The notes beneath the pieces were generated by a model. That model was given only the letters and a program-made list of their open reading frames with translations, ran no database searches and had not been told where the DNA came from. From Nitratidesulfovibrio termitidis HI1 (GTDB lineage Bacteria; Desulfobacterota; Desulfovibrionia; Desulfovibrionales; Desulfovibrionaceae), in NCBI RefSeq assembly GCF_000504305.1, contig NZ_KI632512.1:1251750-1315749 (forward strand): a stretch of DNA of 64,000 nucleotides, given 5' to 3'. This document shows positions 8,773 through 18,929 of the stretch, piece after piece (position 1 is the stretch's first letter; each line of letters opens with the position of its first letter). The position numbers and the translations under genes were made by a program.

Positions 8773-8836
8773 CAGGGGCCAGGCCGGTACACCCACGGGG
8801 TTGCCCGCATGCACCAGCGCTGTACCCTACCGGTTG

Positions 8837-10018
8837 CTACCCTTTGGCGGAACGTTCCTCCAGCACCGCCACGGCAGGCAGGGTCTTGCCTTCCAGAAAC
8901 TCCAGGAAGGCCCCGCCACCAGTGGACATGTACGAAATGCGGTCCACCACGCCATACTTTTCGATGGCGGCCACGGTGTCGCCGCCGCCCGCCAGCGAAA
9001 AGGCCGGGCTGTCGGCCACGGCCATGCACAGGGCCCTGGTGCCCTGGCCGAACTGTTCCACCTCGAAGGCCCCCACCGGGCCGTTCCAGACGATGGTGCC
9101 CGCCTGCATCAGGATGTCGCGGTACAGCTTTGCCGTTTCGGGGCCAATGTCCAGGATCATCTCGTCCGGCTTCACTTCCGACACCTTGCGCACCGTGGCC
9201 GGGGCGGAATCCGCGAATTCCGGCCCCACCACCACGTCCACCGGCACGGGAATCTCACCGCCAGCGGCTCTGGCTGCGGCCATCAGGCGGGCGGCTTCAT
9301 CCACCAGTTCCGGCTCGTACAGCGAACGGCCCACCTCGTGCCCGGCGGCCTTGATGAAGTTGTTGGCGATGCCGCCGCCCACAATGAGCCGGTCCACCTT
9401 TTTGGACAGGGTATCCAGCAGGGTCAGCTTGGTGGATACCTTGGAGCCACCGATGATGCCCACCATGGGCTTGGCAGGTGCGTCCAGCGCGCGAGACAGG
9501 GCGTCCAGCTCCGCCGCCAGCAGGGGACCGGCGCAGGCCACCTTGGCGAAGCGCACGGCGGCATGGGTGGAGGCTTGGGCGCGGTGCGCCGCCCCGAAGG
9601 CGTCCATGACGAAGATGTCGCACAGGGCGGCCAACTTGCGGCCCAGGGCTTCGTCGTCCTTCTTTTCGCCCTTCAGAAAGCGCACGTTCTCGCACAGCAC
9701 GCACTGGCCTTCCGCAACCTCGATACCGTCGATGTAGTCACGCACCAGCGGCACCTGAAATCCCAGTGCGTTGGAAAGGTGCTCGGCCACCGGGGCCAGC
9801 GAGAAGGCGGGGTCGAATTCCCCTTCCGTGGGGCGGCCCAGGTGCGACACCAGCAGCACGCGGGCGCCAGCCTTGAGGGCCATTTCGATGGACGGCAGCG
9901 CGGCGCGGATGCGCTTGTCGCTGGTTATCTTGCCGTCCTTCAGGGGTACGTTGAGGTCTTCGCGCAAAAGGACGCGCTTCCCCTTCAGATCAAGGTCGGT
10001 CATCTTCAGTACGGCCAT
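8837..10018 (-). CDS. pgk: Phosphoglycerate kinase
   Basis: A 393-residue cytosolic glycolytic enzyme (1,3-bisphosphoglycerate + ADP to 3-phosphoglycerate + ATP). Signature sequences are complete: [12 protein letters not shown] near the N-terminus, [33 protein letters not shown], and the C-terminal nucleotide loop [14 protein letters not shown]. The start at 10018 gives a normal N-terminus. It is downstream of tkt on the same strand but separated by a terminator hairpin, so it probably has its own promoter. Confidence 0.96.
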   Translation of the reverse strand: MAVLKMTDLDLKGKRVLLREDLNVPLKDGKITSDKRIRAALPSIEMALKAGARVLLVSHLGRPTEGEFDPAFSLAPVAEHLSNALGFQVPLVRDYIDGIEVAEGQCVLCENVRFLKGEKKDDEALGRKLAALCDIFVMDAFGAAHRAQASTHAAVRFAKVACAGPLLAAELDALSRALDAPAKPMVGIIGGSKVSTKLTLLDTLSKKVDRLIVGGGIANNFIKAAGHEVGRSLYEPELVDEAARLMAAARAAGGEIPVPVDVVVGPEFADSAPATVRKVSEVKPDEMILDIGPETAKLYRDILMQAGTIVWNGPVGAFEVEQFGQGTRALCMAVADSPAFSLAGGGDTVAAIEKYGVVDRISYMSTGGGAFLEFLEGKTLPAVAVLEERSAKG

Positions 10019-10067
10019 GGATATACCTCTGCTGCTCGATTGGCTTGATTTGGTTGGCAAAAGAAAA

Positions 10068-10106
10068 GGCGCGAACGTGGTTTTCGCATCCTACCACGTT
10101 CGCGCC
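10068..10106 (-). terminator. Terminator of tkt
   Basis: A perfect 13-base stem (GGCGCGAACGTGG with CCACGTTCGCGCC) and a 13-base loop, followed on the minus strand by TTTTCTTTT. It lies between tkt and pgk. Confidence 0.9.
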
Positions 10107-10157
10107 CGGTGTCCAGACTGGGGGGCTGGGGTCGCCTCCCGTGCAGTGCGGCTCTCT

Positions 10158-12152
10158 TTAGATAAGAGACTCCACAGCTTCGATGACCTTCCCGGTGGTG
10201 ATGCCGAAGTACTCGAACAGCACCTTGCCGGGGGCCGATTCGCCAAAGCCGGTCATGCCCACGGCCTTGCCGTCCAGGCCCAGGTACTTCCACCAGCCGT
10301 CCACGGTGGCGGCTTCCACGGCCACGCGCGCCCGCACGGCGGACGGCAGCACCGATTCGCGGTACGCGGCGTCCTGGCGGTCGAACTGGGTGGACGACGG
10401 CATGGACACCACGCGCACCTTGCGACCCTTGGCGGCCAGCGCATCGGCGGCGGCAAGGGCCAGCTGCACTTCCGAGCCGGTGGCCATGACGATGGCTTCC
10501 GGCGTGCCCGCGCAGTCACGCAGCACATAGCCGCCGCGCATGATGTTGGCGCGCTGCTCGGCGGTGCGTTCCACGAAGGGCACGTCCTGCCGGGTCAGCG
10601 AGATGCAGGTGGGGCCGGTGGCGCACTCGGCGGCGAACTTCCACGCGGACAGGGTTTCCACGGTGTCGCAGGGACGCCACACCTGCACGTTGGGGGTCAG
10701 GCGCAGACCGGCCAGTTGTTCCACCGGCTGGTGGGTGGGGCCGTCTTCGCCCACGCCGATGGAGTCGTGCGTAAGCACCCAGACCACCCGCGCACCCATC
10801 AGGGCGGACAGGCGGATGGCGTTCTTGGCGTAGTCGGAAAAGATCAGGAAGGTGCCCGCGTAGGGCAGGAACCCGCCATGCAGAGCCATGCCGTTCATGA
10901 TGGCGCCCATGGCGAATTCGCGCACCCCGTAGGAGATGTAGTTGCCGGACCAGTCGGCGGGGGTGACCAGCTTGGAATCCTTGTGCCAGGTGCCCACGGA
11001 GCCGGTAAGGTCCGCCGAGCCGCCCATCATTTCGGGCAGCAGCGGGGCCACCGCGTTCAGCGCGTTGCGCGAGGCGATGCGGGTGGCCAGGGTTTCCTTT
11101 GCCCCATCGGTGGCGGCAAGCGCGGCGGCCACGCCTGCCTGCCAGTCGGCGGGCAGGTCGCCCGACATGCGACGCACGAATTCGGCGGCCAGTTCGGGGT
11201 GGGCGGCGCGGTAGCGGGCGAACAGGTCGTTCCAGGCGGCCTCGGCGGCGGCGCCGCGCGGGCGGGCGTCCCACCCGGCGTAGATGTCCGCCGGAATTTC
11301 GAAGGCCGGGTACGGCCAGTTCATGCCTTCGCGTGCGGCGGCGATTTCGGTCGCACCCAGGGGCGAACCGTGGCAGTTGTGGCTGCCCGCCTTGGTGGGC
11401 GCGCCCTGACCGATGCGAGTCTTGCAGCAGATCAGGCTGGGCTTGCCGGACACCACGCGGGCGGCTTTCAGCGCAGCGGCAATGGCTTCGCCGTCGTGGC
11501 CGTCCACGTTGCGCACCACGTGCCAGCCGTAGGCTTCGAAGCGGGCCGGGGTATCGTCGGCGAACCACCCGGCAATGTCACCGTCGATGGAGATGCCGTT
11601 GTCGTCATAGAAAGCGGTCAGCTTGCCGAGGCCCAGGGTGCCCGCCAGCGAGCACGCCTCGTGCGAGATGCCTTCCATCATGCAGCCGTCGCCCAGGAAT
11701 ACGTATGTGGCATGATCCACCACATCGTAGCCGGGGCGGTTGAACTGCTGGGCCATGAGCTTTTCTGCCATGGCCATGCCCACGGCGGTGGCGATGCCCT
11801 GCCCCAGCGGGCCGGTGGTGGTTTCCACGCCGGGGGTAATGCCGTATTCGGGGTGGCCGGGGGTCTTGGAATGCAGCTGACGGAAGTTGCGGATGTCGTC
11901 CATGCTCACATCGTACCCGGAAAGATGCAGCAGCGAGTAGATGAGCATGGAGCCGTGCCCGTTGGACAGCACGAAGCGGTCGCGGTCGGCCCATTTGGGA
12001 TTGGCGGGGTTGTGCTTCAGGCAATCGTTCCAGAGCACTTCGGCGATGTCCGCCATGCCCATGGGCGCACCGGGGTGCCCGGACTTGGCCTTTTCCACGG
12101 CGTCCATGCTGAGCACGCGGATGGCGTTGGCGAGTTCCTTGCGAGACGGCAT
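10158..12152 (-). CDS. tkt: Transketolase
   Basis: A 664-residue thiamine-diphosphate enzyme of the pentose phosphate pathway, moving two-carbon units between sugar phosphates. The N-terminal ThDP-binding domain shows [17 protein letters not shown] and the [13 protein letters not shown] metal/pyrophosphate motif; the pyrimidine-binding domain has the catalytic glutamate in [18 protein letters not shown]; the C-terminal domain ends normally. Full length for the family. The ATG at 12152 is preceded by GGAGGT. rpe lies 290 bases upstream on the same strand, grouping two pentose-phosphate genes. Confidence 0.96.
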   Translation of the reverse strand: MPSRKELANAIRVLSMDAVEKAKSGHPGAPMGMADIAEVLWNDCLKHNPANPKWADRDRFVLSNGHGSMLIYSLLHLSGYDVSMDDIRNFRQLHSKTPGHPEYGITPGVETTTGPLGQGIATAVGMAMAEKLMAQQFNRPGYDVVDHATYVFLGDGCMMEGISHEACSLAGTLGLGKLTAFYDDNGISIDGDIAGWFADDTPARFEAYGWHVVRNVDGHDGEAIAAALKAARVVSGKPSLICCKTRIGQGAPTKAGSHNCHGSPLGATEIAAAREGMNWPYPAFEIPADIYAGWDARPRGAAAEAAWNDLFARYRAAHPELAAEFVRRMSGDLPADWQAGVAAALAATDGAKETLATRIASRNALNAVAPLLPEMMGGSADLTGSVGTWHKDSKLVTPADWSGNYISYGVREFAMGAIMNGMALHGGFLPYAGTFLIFSDYAKNAIRLSALMGARVVWVLTHDSIGVGEDGPTHQPVEQLAGLRLTPNVQVWRPCDTVETLSAWKFAAECATGPTCISLTRQDVPFVERTAEQRANIMRGGYVLRDCAGTPEAIVMATGSEVQLALAAADALAAKGRKVRVVSMPSSTQFDRQDAAYRESVLPSAVRARVAVEAATVDGWWKYLGLDGKAVGMTGFGESAPGKVLFEYFGITTGKVIEAVESLI

Positions 12153-12445
12153 TGCAACCTCCAGCGGGGTTCTGTGCGGCGGCGGGCGGGCGCCCTGCGC
12201 CGTTGGCTATGCAGCGGTACGGCGCGGTGCGCCGGGAAATACACGAATGGCGGACGCGAGCGCCCTGCCGCAACGATCATGCTCGTGGCAGCCCAGGCCG
12301 CACACACGAGAGGTGGGCACTGCCTTGCGGCGGCGCCCACACCCGACTAGTCCGTTCCGCGCCATCTGGCAACGGGAAAATGAAGTGAGCGGATACGCCA
12401 TGGCGCTACCGCCACGGAAGCTCCGGTCCATCTCCGGCGCATACC

Positions 12446-13105
12446 CTACAGGACGGAGTTCGCAGCCGCCTCGAACGCCTTCAGCCGCTCGGCATAGGGC
12501 GGAAACTTGAAGAAGGCCGAGCCGGAAACCAGCACGTCCGCACCGCTACGCACCAGTTGCCCTGTATTGGACGGGTCCACCCCGCCGTCCACCTGAATGA
12601 GCGTGGACAGGCCGCGCGCGTTGATCATGGCGCGCAAGTCGCTGATCTTGCGGTAGCTGGCGGGCAGGAACGACTGGCCGCCGAAGCCGGGGTTGACGGT
12701 CATGATCAGCACCATGTCCGCATCGTCCAGCACGTAGTCCAGCACCGAAAGCGGGGTGTGGGGGTTCAGCGCCACGCCCGCCTTGACGCCCAGACGGCGG
12801 ATTTCGGCCAGGGCACGCTGCACATGGGGGGTCGCCTCGGCGTGGACCACCAGCATGTCGGCCCCGGCGTCCACGAATTCGTGCAGGTAGCGCTCCGGGC
12901 GTTCCACCATCAGGTGCACGTCGAAGAACAGGCGGCTCTGCTTGCGCAAATGGGCAATGACCGGCTGGCCGTAGGTGATGTTGGGCACGAAGGTGCCGTC
13001 CATGACGTCCCAATGCACCCAGGACAGCCCGGCGGCTTCCAGGGCGGCCAGTTCGTCGGCCAGGCGACCGAAATCGGAGGACAGCAGCGAAGGGGAAAGG
13101 ATCAT
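12446..13105 (-). CDS. rpe: Ribulose-phosphate 3-epimerase
   Basis: A 219-residue TIM-barrel epimerase that interconverts ribulose 5-phosphate and xylulose 5-phosphate. It has ILSPSLLSSDF at the N-terminus, HWDVMDGTFVPNITYG with the metal-binding His and catalytic Asp, FDVHLMVERPERY, LIMTVNPGFGGQSF and the second Asp in QVDGGVDPSN. The start is the ATG at 13103-13105, which gives the standard N-terminus. It lies between merR and tkt on the same strand. Confidence 0.96.
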   Translation of the reverse strand: MILSPSLLSSDFGRLADELAALEAAGLSWVHWDVMDGTFVPNITYGQPVIAHLRKQSRLFFDVHLMVERPERYLHEFVDAGADMLVVHAEATPHVQRALAEIRRLGVKAGVALNPHTPLSVLDYVLDDADMVLIMTVNPGFGGQSFLPASYRKISDLRAMINARGLSTLIQVDGGVDPSNTGQLVRSGADVLVSGSAFFKFPPYAERLKAFEAAANSVL

Positions 13106-13278
13106 GCGGTGCTCGTGGCGCGGATGCGCGGTTGCGGGAAAAACACCCCCGTTGCGCAGTGACGCATGATGCCGGGTCGGTTCTGCCCCGGTACACGGCA
13201 TGCGAACGGGAAAGGCGGAGGCGGCGACGTAATTACTGAAAGGGGCAGCAGGCGCCCCGGACCGGAAAGACGGCGGAA

Positions 13279-13959
13279 TCAGTCCGCGCCAGCCAGCAGG
13301 CGGCGCATGGCTTCCAGTTCCGCTATGATCTCGCGCACCGTGCCGGGTGCGGCGCCGCCGGACACAGGACCGTCTGCTGAAAGGCCGGGGCTGACGCCAT
13401 CCGGGGAGCCAGCCTGCCCGCTGTGAGGGTCCTTTTGCGCTGCGTCGCCGTCATCGGGCAGCAGCAGGCCGTGCAGGTACTGGTCCCACGCCTGCACACG
13501 CGAGGCGGCAGCAGACAGGGCACGTCCCTGAGGACCGGACGCCGCCGGGACGTCGTCGTCAAGACCAGCGGCTTCGTCGTCACCCTGTGCGTCATCATCC
13601 TGCACGTCTGAAGCGGAGATGTCGTCCGGGTCGTCATCGCCAAAGCCCACCAGCCCGGCCACCCCGGCAGTCAAAGAATCCCCCGGATACGGCATGTCCG
13701 CATCGGGCATGCCGGTGCCCGGCGGGGCGCCGCGCTCGGCCAGCATGCGGCGCGCGCCTTCGATGGTCAGCCCACGCTCGTGCAGCAGGAAACGGATGCG
13801 CCGCAGCAGGGCCAGATCCGCCTCGGTGTAGAGGCGCTGGCCCTTTTCGGTGCGCAGCGGAACCAACTGGGGAAACTCCGTTTCCCAGAACCTGAGGACA
13901 TAGGTCTTCAGGTTCAGCAGCGATGCCGCCTCGCCAATCCGATATGTCCGCTCCGCCAT
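13279..13959 (-). CDS. MerR family regulator with long acidic linker
   Basis: A 226-residue protein. Residues 3-72 are a MerR winged helix: YRIGEAASLLNLKTYVLRFWE, then LRTEKGQRLYTEADLALL. The rest is unusual: a long Asp/Gly-rich, probably disordered stretch (DDDPDDISASDVQDDDAQ) at about 105-135, and a short C-terminal helix (REIIAELEAMRRLLAG). No effector-binding Cys or multidrug domain is present, so the trigger is unknown. The N-terminal form matches the short MerR genes found near pheT/ihfA in proteobacteria. It follows pheT on the same strand, with a structured repeat in the 226-base gap. Confidence 0.8.
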   Translation of the reverse strand: MAERTYRIGEAASLLNLKTYVLRFWETEFPQLVPLRTEKGQRLYTEADLALLRRIRFLLHERGLTIEGARRMLAERGAPPGTGMPDADMPYPGDSLTAGVAGLVGFGDDDPDDISASDVQDDDAQGDDEAAGLDDDVPAASGPQGRALSAAASRVQAWDQYLHGLLLPDDGDAAQKDPHSGQAGSPDGVSPGLSADGPVSGGAAPGTVREIIAELEAMRRLLAGAD

Positions 13960-14019
13960 GCCGTCTCCCGGTTTGTTCGCGCTACTCCCGCCCGCCCTCG
14001 CAAGCGTGCAAAAGAGGAG

Positions 14020-14172
14020 TTTCGTTCGTTGGCGCGGAAAACGAGCCTGCCATAAGGGAGTATGCGGCAGCCGTTATGCGAGTCCTCGAGCATTACGGAT
14101 GGCGACCGCATCGGCTCTTATCGTATTCGACCGCTATGGCAGGCGAAGTTTGACAACGCCAACGGACGAAAG
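14020..14172 (+). repeat. Structured interspersed repeat, copy B (core form)
   Basis: The simplest copy. Terminal arms TTTCGTTCGTTGGC (14020-14033) and GCCAACGGACGAAA pair with one G-U wobble. An inner stem pairs CCTGCCATA with TATGGCAGG. A hairpin at 14071-14098 (CCGTTATGC...GCATTACGG, one T-T mismatch) and the motif TCGACCG lie inside. It sits between the pheT stop and merR, within a co-directional gene run. Confidence 0.8.
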
Positions 14173-14185
14173 ACCCTTTTGCAGG

Positions 14186-16594
14186 TTACAACCGTACGGG
14201 GAGTGCCTGCTGGAGGGAACTTGCCACTTTCTCGCGTTCCTTGTCCACTTCGGCGTCCTTCAGGGTGCGCCCGGCATGGCGGAAGGTCATGCGGAAGGTC
14301 AGGTTGCGTTCCTCGCGGTCTTCGGGGGCAAACACGTCAATGAGTTCAATGCCTTCCAGCAGCGGCAGCTTCATGCCGCGCACATGGTCCAGCACCGCAC
14401 CGGCCTGCAGCGCGGCAGGGGCCATGACCGTGATGTCACGGCGTACCGGCGGGTACACCGGCAACGCGGCAAAGCGTACCGTCACCGCATCGTGCATCTG
14501 GCGGGCCGCATCCAGGTCGATGTCGGCCAACCACACGTCCTTGCGGGCATGGTAGGCATCGGCAAGGTCGGGCTTTACCCGGCCCATGACGCCCAGCACC
14601 CTGCCCTGCACCGTCACGGAAACGCACGGAGCCAGGAAGGGATGCGGCGCATCGGCTATGGCGCAGAGCGGCTGCCCCAGGTGCAGGAACGCGGCAAAGT
14701 GCTCCACCACGCCCTTCAGGTCCTGATAGTCCGCATCGGCTTCCGGATTGGGCCAGGCGCTGTCGTGGCGGGCGCCGTACATCAGGATACCGAGGCGCCC
14801 GCGTTCGCAGGCGGTGGTTTCCGAATTTTCGTCCGCCGTGAAGATGCGCGCCAGTTCGAACAGCCGCAGCCCCGCGTTGCCTTGCGCAATGTTGTGGCGC
14901 AGGTTGTTCAGCAGGCCGGGGGCCAGCGCCGTGCGCAGCACGTTCTGGTCTTCCGACAGCGGGTTCATGATCGGGATGCGCCCTTCGTCGGGCAGACCCA
15001 GATGATCCAGGTCCTTCTGGCCCACGAAGCTGTAATTGATGGCTTCGTTCAGGCCAAGGCCACGGCCCCAGCCCTTGATGCGCCTCCAGAAATCGTACTC
15101 CGACTCGGGCGCGCCCGCCTGGTCCAGCGGACGCATGACCTTGGGCAGCACCGGCGGAATGGCGTCCAGGCCGTACACGCGGCCCACTTCCTCGATCAGG
15201 TCGGCCTCGCGCTCGAAGTCCAGACGGTGGCTGGGGGCGGAAACCTTCCAGTCGGCGGGGTCAGTCTTGTCCGCCACGCAGCCGAGGCTGGTCAGGGTAT
15301 CGGCGCAGAAGCCGTCGCCAATGGTGTCTTCGCCCATGCCCAGCAGCATGCGGGCGCGTGCCGGGCGGAAGCGCAACGCGGGGCTGGCCCACGGATGCGG
15401 TTCTGCCTTGCACACGCCGGGGCGCAGGTGCGCACCGGAAAGTTCGGCCATCAACTGCACGGCTCGGTGCAGGGCAAAGAGCGAACCGGGCTGGTCCAGC
15501 CCGCGCTCCATGCGGTACGAGGCCTCGCTGGACAGGCCCAACCGGCGCGAAGTGCGACGGATGGTGCCGGGCCGAAACACGGCGCTTTCCAGCAGCACGC
15601 GGGTGGTCGCGTCGGAAACTTCGGTATTGGCCCCGCCCATGACGCCTGCCAGGGCCACGGGCTTCACGCCGTCGCGGATCAGCAGGTCGCCGGGAGTCAG
15701 CACGCGGTCCTGGCCGTCCAGGGTCACGATGCGCTCACCCGCCACCGCTGGAGACACCACGATGCGCCCGCCTTCCAGCAGGTCCAGGTCAAAGGCGTGC
15801 AGCGGCTGGCCCAGTTCCATCATCACGTAGTTGGATACATCCACGATGTTGGAAATGGGGCGCACGCCGATGGCAGTGAGGCGATGGCGAATGCGCGCCG
15901 GGCTCTTGCCCACGCGAACATTTTCAAGGATGCGCCCCTGATAGACCGGGCACAGGGCCGGGTCGGGAATTTCGATGGCCACCTCGCCGGAGCAGTCCGG
16001 GCCGTCTTCCACCAGGTTCAGGCTGGGCAGGGTCAGCGGCAGGCCGAAGCCCAGTGCCACTTCACGCGCAAGGCCCAGCACCGAAAGGCAGTCGGCACGG
16101 TTGGGCGTGATGGAGATGTCGCACACCTCCATGTCCAGTTGCAGCTCGTCCACCAGCAGCCTGCCCACCGTGAAGTGCTCCGGCAGGACCATGATGCCTT
16201 CGTGGTCGTCGCTGAGGCCCAGTTCGCGCTCGGAGCAGATCATGCCGTGCGAGGGCTGGCCGCGCAGCTTGGCCTTCTTGATGACCATGCCGCCGGGCAT
16301 GGTGGTGCCCACCAGGGCCACCGGCACCTTCTGACCGGCGGCCACGTTGGGCGCACCGCACACGATGTCCAGCAGTTCGCCCTGGCCCGCGTCCACCTTG
16401 CACACCGACAGCTTGTCGGCCTCCGGGTGCTTGGCGCGCTCCACCACGTGGCCCACCACGATGGTGCGGATGTCGTCGAACGGACGGCGGATTTCTTCCA
16501 GCTCCAGGCCGAGCATGGTCAGACGGTCGCCGAGTTGTTCGGCGGTGCCTTCGAAGGGAACGAATTCGCGCAGCCAGGCAAGGGACAGCAGCAT
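14186..16594 (-). CDS. pheT: Phenylalanyl-tRNA synthetase beta subunit
   Basis: An 802-residue subunit of the alpha2-beta2 enzyme charging tRNA-Phe. Domains in order: N-terminal tRNA-binding OB fold (about 40-150, VVGHVVERAKHPEADKLSVC), B3/B4 editing region (MGGANTEVSD near 310), B5 (about 400-470), the pseudo-catalytic core, and a C-terminal ferredoxin-fold anticodon-binding domain (YPPVRRDITVMAP ... TFRMTFRHAGRTLKDAEVD). Full length. It lies 215 bases downstream of pheS, and the gap is occupied by a very long perfect hairpin, so expression of the two subunits may not be simply coupled. Confidence 0.96.
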   Translation of the reverse strand: MLLSLAWLREFVPFEGTAEQLGDRLTMLGLELEEIRRPFDDIRTIVVGHVVERAKHPEADKLSVCKVDAGQGELLDIVCGAPNVAAGQKVPVALVGTTMPGGMVIKKAKLRGQPSHGMICSERELGLSDDHEGIMVLPEHFTVGRLLVDELQLDMEVCDISITPNRADCLSVLGLAREVALGFGLPLTLPSLNLVEDGPDCSGEVAIEIPDPALCPVYQGRILENVRVGKSPARIRHRLTAIGVRPISNIVDVSNYVMMELGQPLHAFDLDLLEGGRIVVSPAVAGERIVTLDGQDRVLTPGDLLIRDGVKPVALAGVMGGANTEVSDATTRVLLESAVFRPGTIRRTSRRLGLSSEASYRMERGLDQPGSLFALHRAVQLMAELSGAHLRPGVCKAEPHPWASPALRFRPARARMLLGMGEDTIGDGFCADTLTSLGCVADKTDPADWKVSAPSHRLDFEREADLIEEVGRVYGLDAIPPVLPKVMRPLDQAGAPESEYDFWRRIKGWGRGLGLNEAINYSFVGQKDLDHLGLPDEGRIPIMNPLSEDQNVLRTALAPGLLNNLRHNIAQGNAGLRLFELARIFTADENSETTACERGRLGILMYGARHDSAWPNPEADADYQDLKGVVEHFAAFLHLGQPLCAIADAPHPFLAPCVSVTVQGRVLGVMGRVKPDLADAYHARKDVWLADIDLDAARQMHDAVTVRFAALPVYPPVRRDITVMAPAALQAGAVLDHVRGMKLPLLEGIELIDVFAPEDREERNLTFRMTFRHAGRTLKDAEVDKEREKVASSLQQALPVRL

Positions 16595-16742
16595 GGGGCT
16601 ACTCCATGAGAAAGTTTGCGAAGGGGCGGAGTCGTCAGGCGTTCTTTACGCCTCCGGCGGGCAGGGGAAGCTGTCCCCTGCACCCCCTTCAGGTAAGTTC
16701 CCGACCCGAATGAAACGTTTTGGAGAGATGGGGTGGGGGGCT

Positions 16743-16796
16743 CCGGGGGGCGGGGAAGGGAACCTTTTGGAAAAGGTTCCCTTCCCCGCCCCCCGG
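16743..16796. repeat. 26-bp perfect hairpin between pheS and pheT
   Basis: Arms of 26 bases each (16743-16768 and 16771-16796) are perfectly complementary around a two-base centre; the apex reads CCTTTTGGAAAAGG. To the left a G-rich lead (GGGGTGGGGGG) and ATGAAACGTTTT match the lead of the hairpin at 26212, so both belong to one family. A smaller stem GCAGGGGA / TCCCCTGC lies at about 16660. There is no classical T tract, yet it lies inside the pheS-pheT unit. Confidence 0.8.
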
Positions 16797-16809
16797 AATC
16801 CGAAATCAC

Positions 16810-17847
16810 TTACCTGAACTGGGACAGGAACCGCACATCATTCTCGAAGAACATGCGCAGGTCACCAATGCCGTATTTGAGCATGGCCACGCGTTCGACG
16901 CCGAGGCCGAAGGCGAAGCCGGTGTATTCTTCGGGATCATAACCCACGGCGGTGAACACGGCGGGGTCCACCATGCCGCAGCCCAGGATCTCGACCCAGC
17001 CGGTGGTCTTGCACACCCGGCAGGGTTCGTTGCCCACGTGCCCTTTGCCGCCACAGATGCAGCACGAGATGTCCACCTCGGCGCTGGGCTCGGTGAAGGG
17101 AAAGAAGCTGGGGCGGAAGCGGACCTTGGTATCGCCGCCGAACACGGTACGCAGGAACGAGGTGAGCGTGCCGCGCAGGTCGGCCATGCTCACGCCCTTG
17201 TCCACCATCAGACCTTCGATCTGATGGAACATGGGGGTGTGCGTGATGTCCGAGTCGCGACGATAGACCTTGCCGGGGGCGATGATGGCCACCGGGGGCT
17301 TGCGCGCCAGCATGGTGCGCACCTGCAACGGCGAGGTGTGGGTGCGCATCAGGATGGACTCGGTGACGTACAGGGTGTCCTGCATGTCGCGCGCCGGGTG
17401 TTCGGCGGGCATGTTCAGCGCTTCGAAGTTGTAGTGGTCCATCTCCACTTCCGGCCCGGTCACGATGTCGTAACCAAGCCCCCGGAACACGGAGCAGATT
17501 TCCTCCATGACCAGGGTATCGGGGTGGAGCGAACCACGCCACGGCGCGCGACCGGGCAGGGTCGGGTCGAAGCGGGAAAGCGCGGCGGCTTCACTGGCCG
17601 CTTCGAGGGAGGCCTTGCGGCCTTCGAAGCGTTCGGTGAGCGCCATTTTCACGCCGTTGGCGGCCTGCCCCAGGCGGGGCCGGTCCTCCGGCGAAAGTTC
17701 GGGCAAACGGCCCATGATCTGCGCAAGACGCCCCTTGCGACCAAGGAAGGCGACGCGCAGTTCCTCAAGCTCCGTCAACGACGAAGCCTGGTCCAGGCCT
17801 CTTTCGAGCTCCGGGACCAGGCTTTCCAGTTCCTTGAGAAGGTCCAT
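16810..17847 (-). CDS. pheS: Phenylalanyl-tRNA synthetase alpha subunit
   Basis: A 345-residue catalytic subunit. Residues 1-85 form the N-terminal coiled coil that contacts tRNA; the class II core follows with motif 1, motif 2 ([33 protein letters not shown]) and motif 3 ([17 protein letters not shown]). The insert [23 protein letters not shown] has four cysteines and may bind zinc. It activates phenylalanine together with PheT. It lies 21 bases after rplT on the same strand. Confidence 0.96.
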   Translation of the reverse strand: MDLLKELESLVPELERGLDQASSLTELEELRVAFLGRKGRLAQIMGRLPELSPEDRPRLGQAANGVKMALTERFEGRKASLEAASEAAALSRFDPTLPGRAPWRGSLHPDTLVMEEICSVFRGLGYDIVTGPEVEMDHYNFEALNMPAEHPARDMQDTLYVTESILMRTHTSPLQVRTMLARKPPVAIIAPGKVYRRDSDITHTPMFHQIEGLMVDKGVSMADLRGTLTSFLRTVFGGDTKVRFRPSFFPFTEPSAEVDISCCICGGKGHVGNEPCRVCKTTGWVEILGCGMVDPAVFTAVGYDPEEYTGFAFGLGVERVAMLKYGIGDLRMFFENDVRFLSQFR

Positions 17848-17868
17848 GCGTAGAGACCCCGTATGGGG

Positions 17869-18222
17869 TTAGTTGAGTTTCGAGGCGGCGAGTTGCGCCA
17901 GCTTCGCGAAATCTTCCTTCTCGCGCACGGCAAGGTCGGCAAGCACCTTGCGGTTCAGGGAGATGCCGGCAAGGGTGAGGCCGTGCATGAACTTGCTGTA
18001 GGACAGACCGTGCATGCGGGCGCCGGCGTTGATGCGCAGGATCCACAGCTTGCGGAATTCGCGCTTCTTCACCTTGCGGTCGCGGAACGCGTACATCCAC
18101 GAACGTTCCACAGCCTCGCGGGCGGTGCGGTACAGCTTGCTGCGGCCGCCACGGAAACCCTTGGCCGCGTCCAGATACTTCTTGTGACGCCTGTGGGAGG
18201 CGAGACCTCTCTTCACGCGCAT
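17869..18222 (-). CDS. rplT: 50S ribosomal protein L20
   Basis: A 117-residue L20: [20 protein letters not shown] at the start and [22 protein letters not shown] near the end. It binds 23S rRNA early in assembly, and in other bacteria it represses its own operon by binding the infC-rpmI-rplT mRNA. The ATG at 18220-18222 has GGAGGT upstream. Unusually, it is 292 bases downstream of rpmI rather than a few dozen; the gap contains a structured repeat. Confidence 0.96.
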   Translation of the reverse strand: MRVKRGLASHRRHKKYLDAAKGFRGGRSKLYRTAREAVERSWMYAFRDRKVKKREFRKLWILRINAGARMHGLSYSKFMHGLTLAGISLNRKVLADLAVREKEDFAKLAQLAASKLN

Positions 18223-18391
18223 GGAATACCTCCATCGTGATCTTGACTCCGCGAGGCGAGAGACCGGGCCAGCGGAGCGGATAATGTAAAGTGCGGGAGA
18301 TGCGCCCTCCCCCTTGCGGGGGCGGGGCTGCCTTTCCGGGTGCTGTCCCGGCAAAGGCAATAACGCCGGACATGGGCGGCATTCAGGGAGA

Positions 18392-18492
18392 TTTCGTTCT
18401 CCGGCAAGGAGGACGAACCTTTTGCGCAGGGAGTGTACTCTTTGGTACTCGACCGGAGCAAAAGGCGAGTCCGACGCCGCCGGAGGGCGAAA
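18392..18492 (+). repeat. Structured interspersed repeat, copy E
   Basis: A short copy between rpmI and rplT. Arms TTTCGTTCTCCGGC (18392-18405) and GCCGGAGGGCGAAA (18479-18492) pair with two wobbles. Compared with copies A, B and F, the bases GTT have become TCC on one arm and AAC has become GGA on the other, which keeps pairing. The inner stem CCTTTTGC/GCAAAAGG, AGGGAGTG, a small GTAC/GTAC hairpin and TCGACCG are all present. No hairpin modules are inserted. Confidence 0.8.
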
Positions 18493-18514
18493 GAACCTGA
18501 ATGGCGTCTATGTC

Positions 18515-18712
18515 CTAGGCGTAGGGCATCATCCGGCGCACAGCCTTCTCATTGGTGCTGTCCACGGTGGCGGACTGGCCGAGGCGCATGCGGCGCTTGG
18601 CGTTCTTCTTCGTGAGGATGTGGCGCAGGTTCTGCTTGCGACGCTTGAACTTGCCGCTGCCGGTCACGGAGAAGCGCTTGGCGGCGGAACGCCGGGTCTT
18701 CATCTTGGGCAT
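18515..18712 (-). CDS. rpmI: 50S ribosomal protein L35
   Basis: A 65-residue L35, MPKMKTRRSAAKRFSVTG at the N-terminus and strongly basic to the end, as expected. It sits between infC and rplT, the normal bacterial order. AGGAG lies before the ATG at 18712. The downstream gap to rplT is enlarged by repeat copy E. Confidence 0.96.
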   Translation of the reverse strand: MPKMKTRRSAAKRFSVTGSGKFKRRKQNLRHILTKKNAKRRMRLGQSATVDSTNEKAVRRMMPYA

Positions 18713-18929
18713 TGGATACTCCTTGCCGTTCTCTGCTCGAGCCGAAGCCGCCAAGGCGGCAACGGACACATGACGAAGCCCCCCGCGCAAGGCGGAGGAC
18801 CCGGTTTGCCTTCTCAAGGACTGGATCGTCGAAAATTCCCGGTCGGTTGCAGCGGCGCAAGCGACCGCACCCCCGGCGAGAGGGGGCATAATGCGATAAA
18901 AACGCGCCGGAAGCAAGAGCCGAAGCGGC

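Noticed and set aside
9771-12350. Long plus-strand open frame of 859 codons opposite pgk and tkt
   Set aside because: Antisense of two well-supported genes, low-complexity composition.
13958-16609. Long plus-strand open frame of 883 codons opposite pheT
   Set aside because: It is the antisense shadow of pheT in high-GC DNA: His/Gln-rich with no domain, while pheT is fully recognisable.
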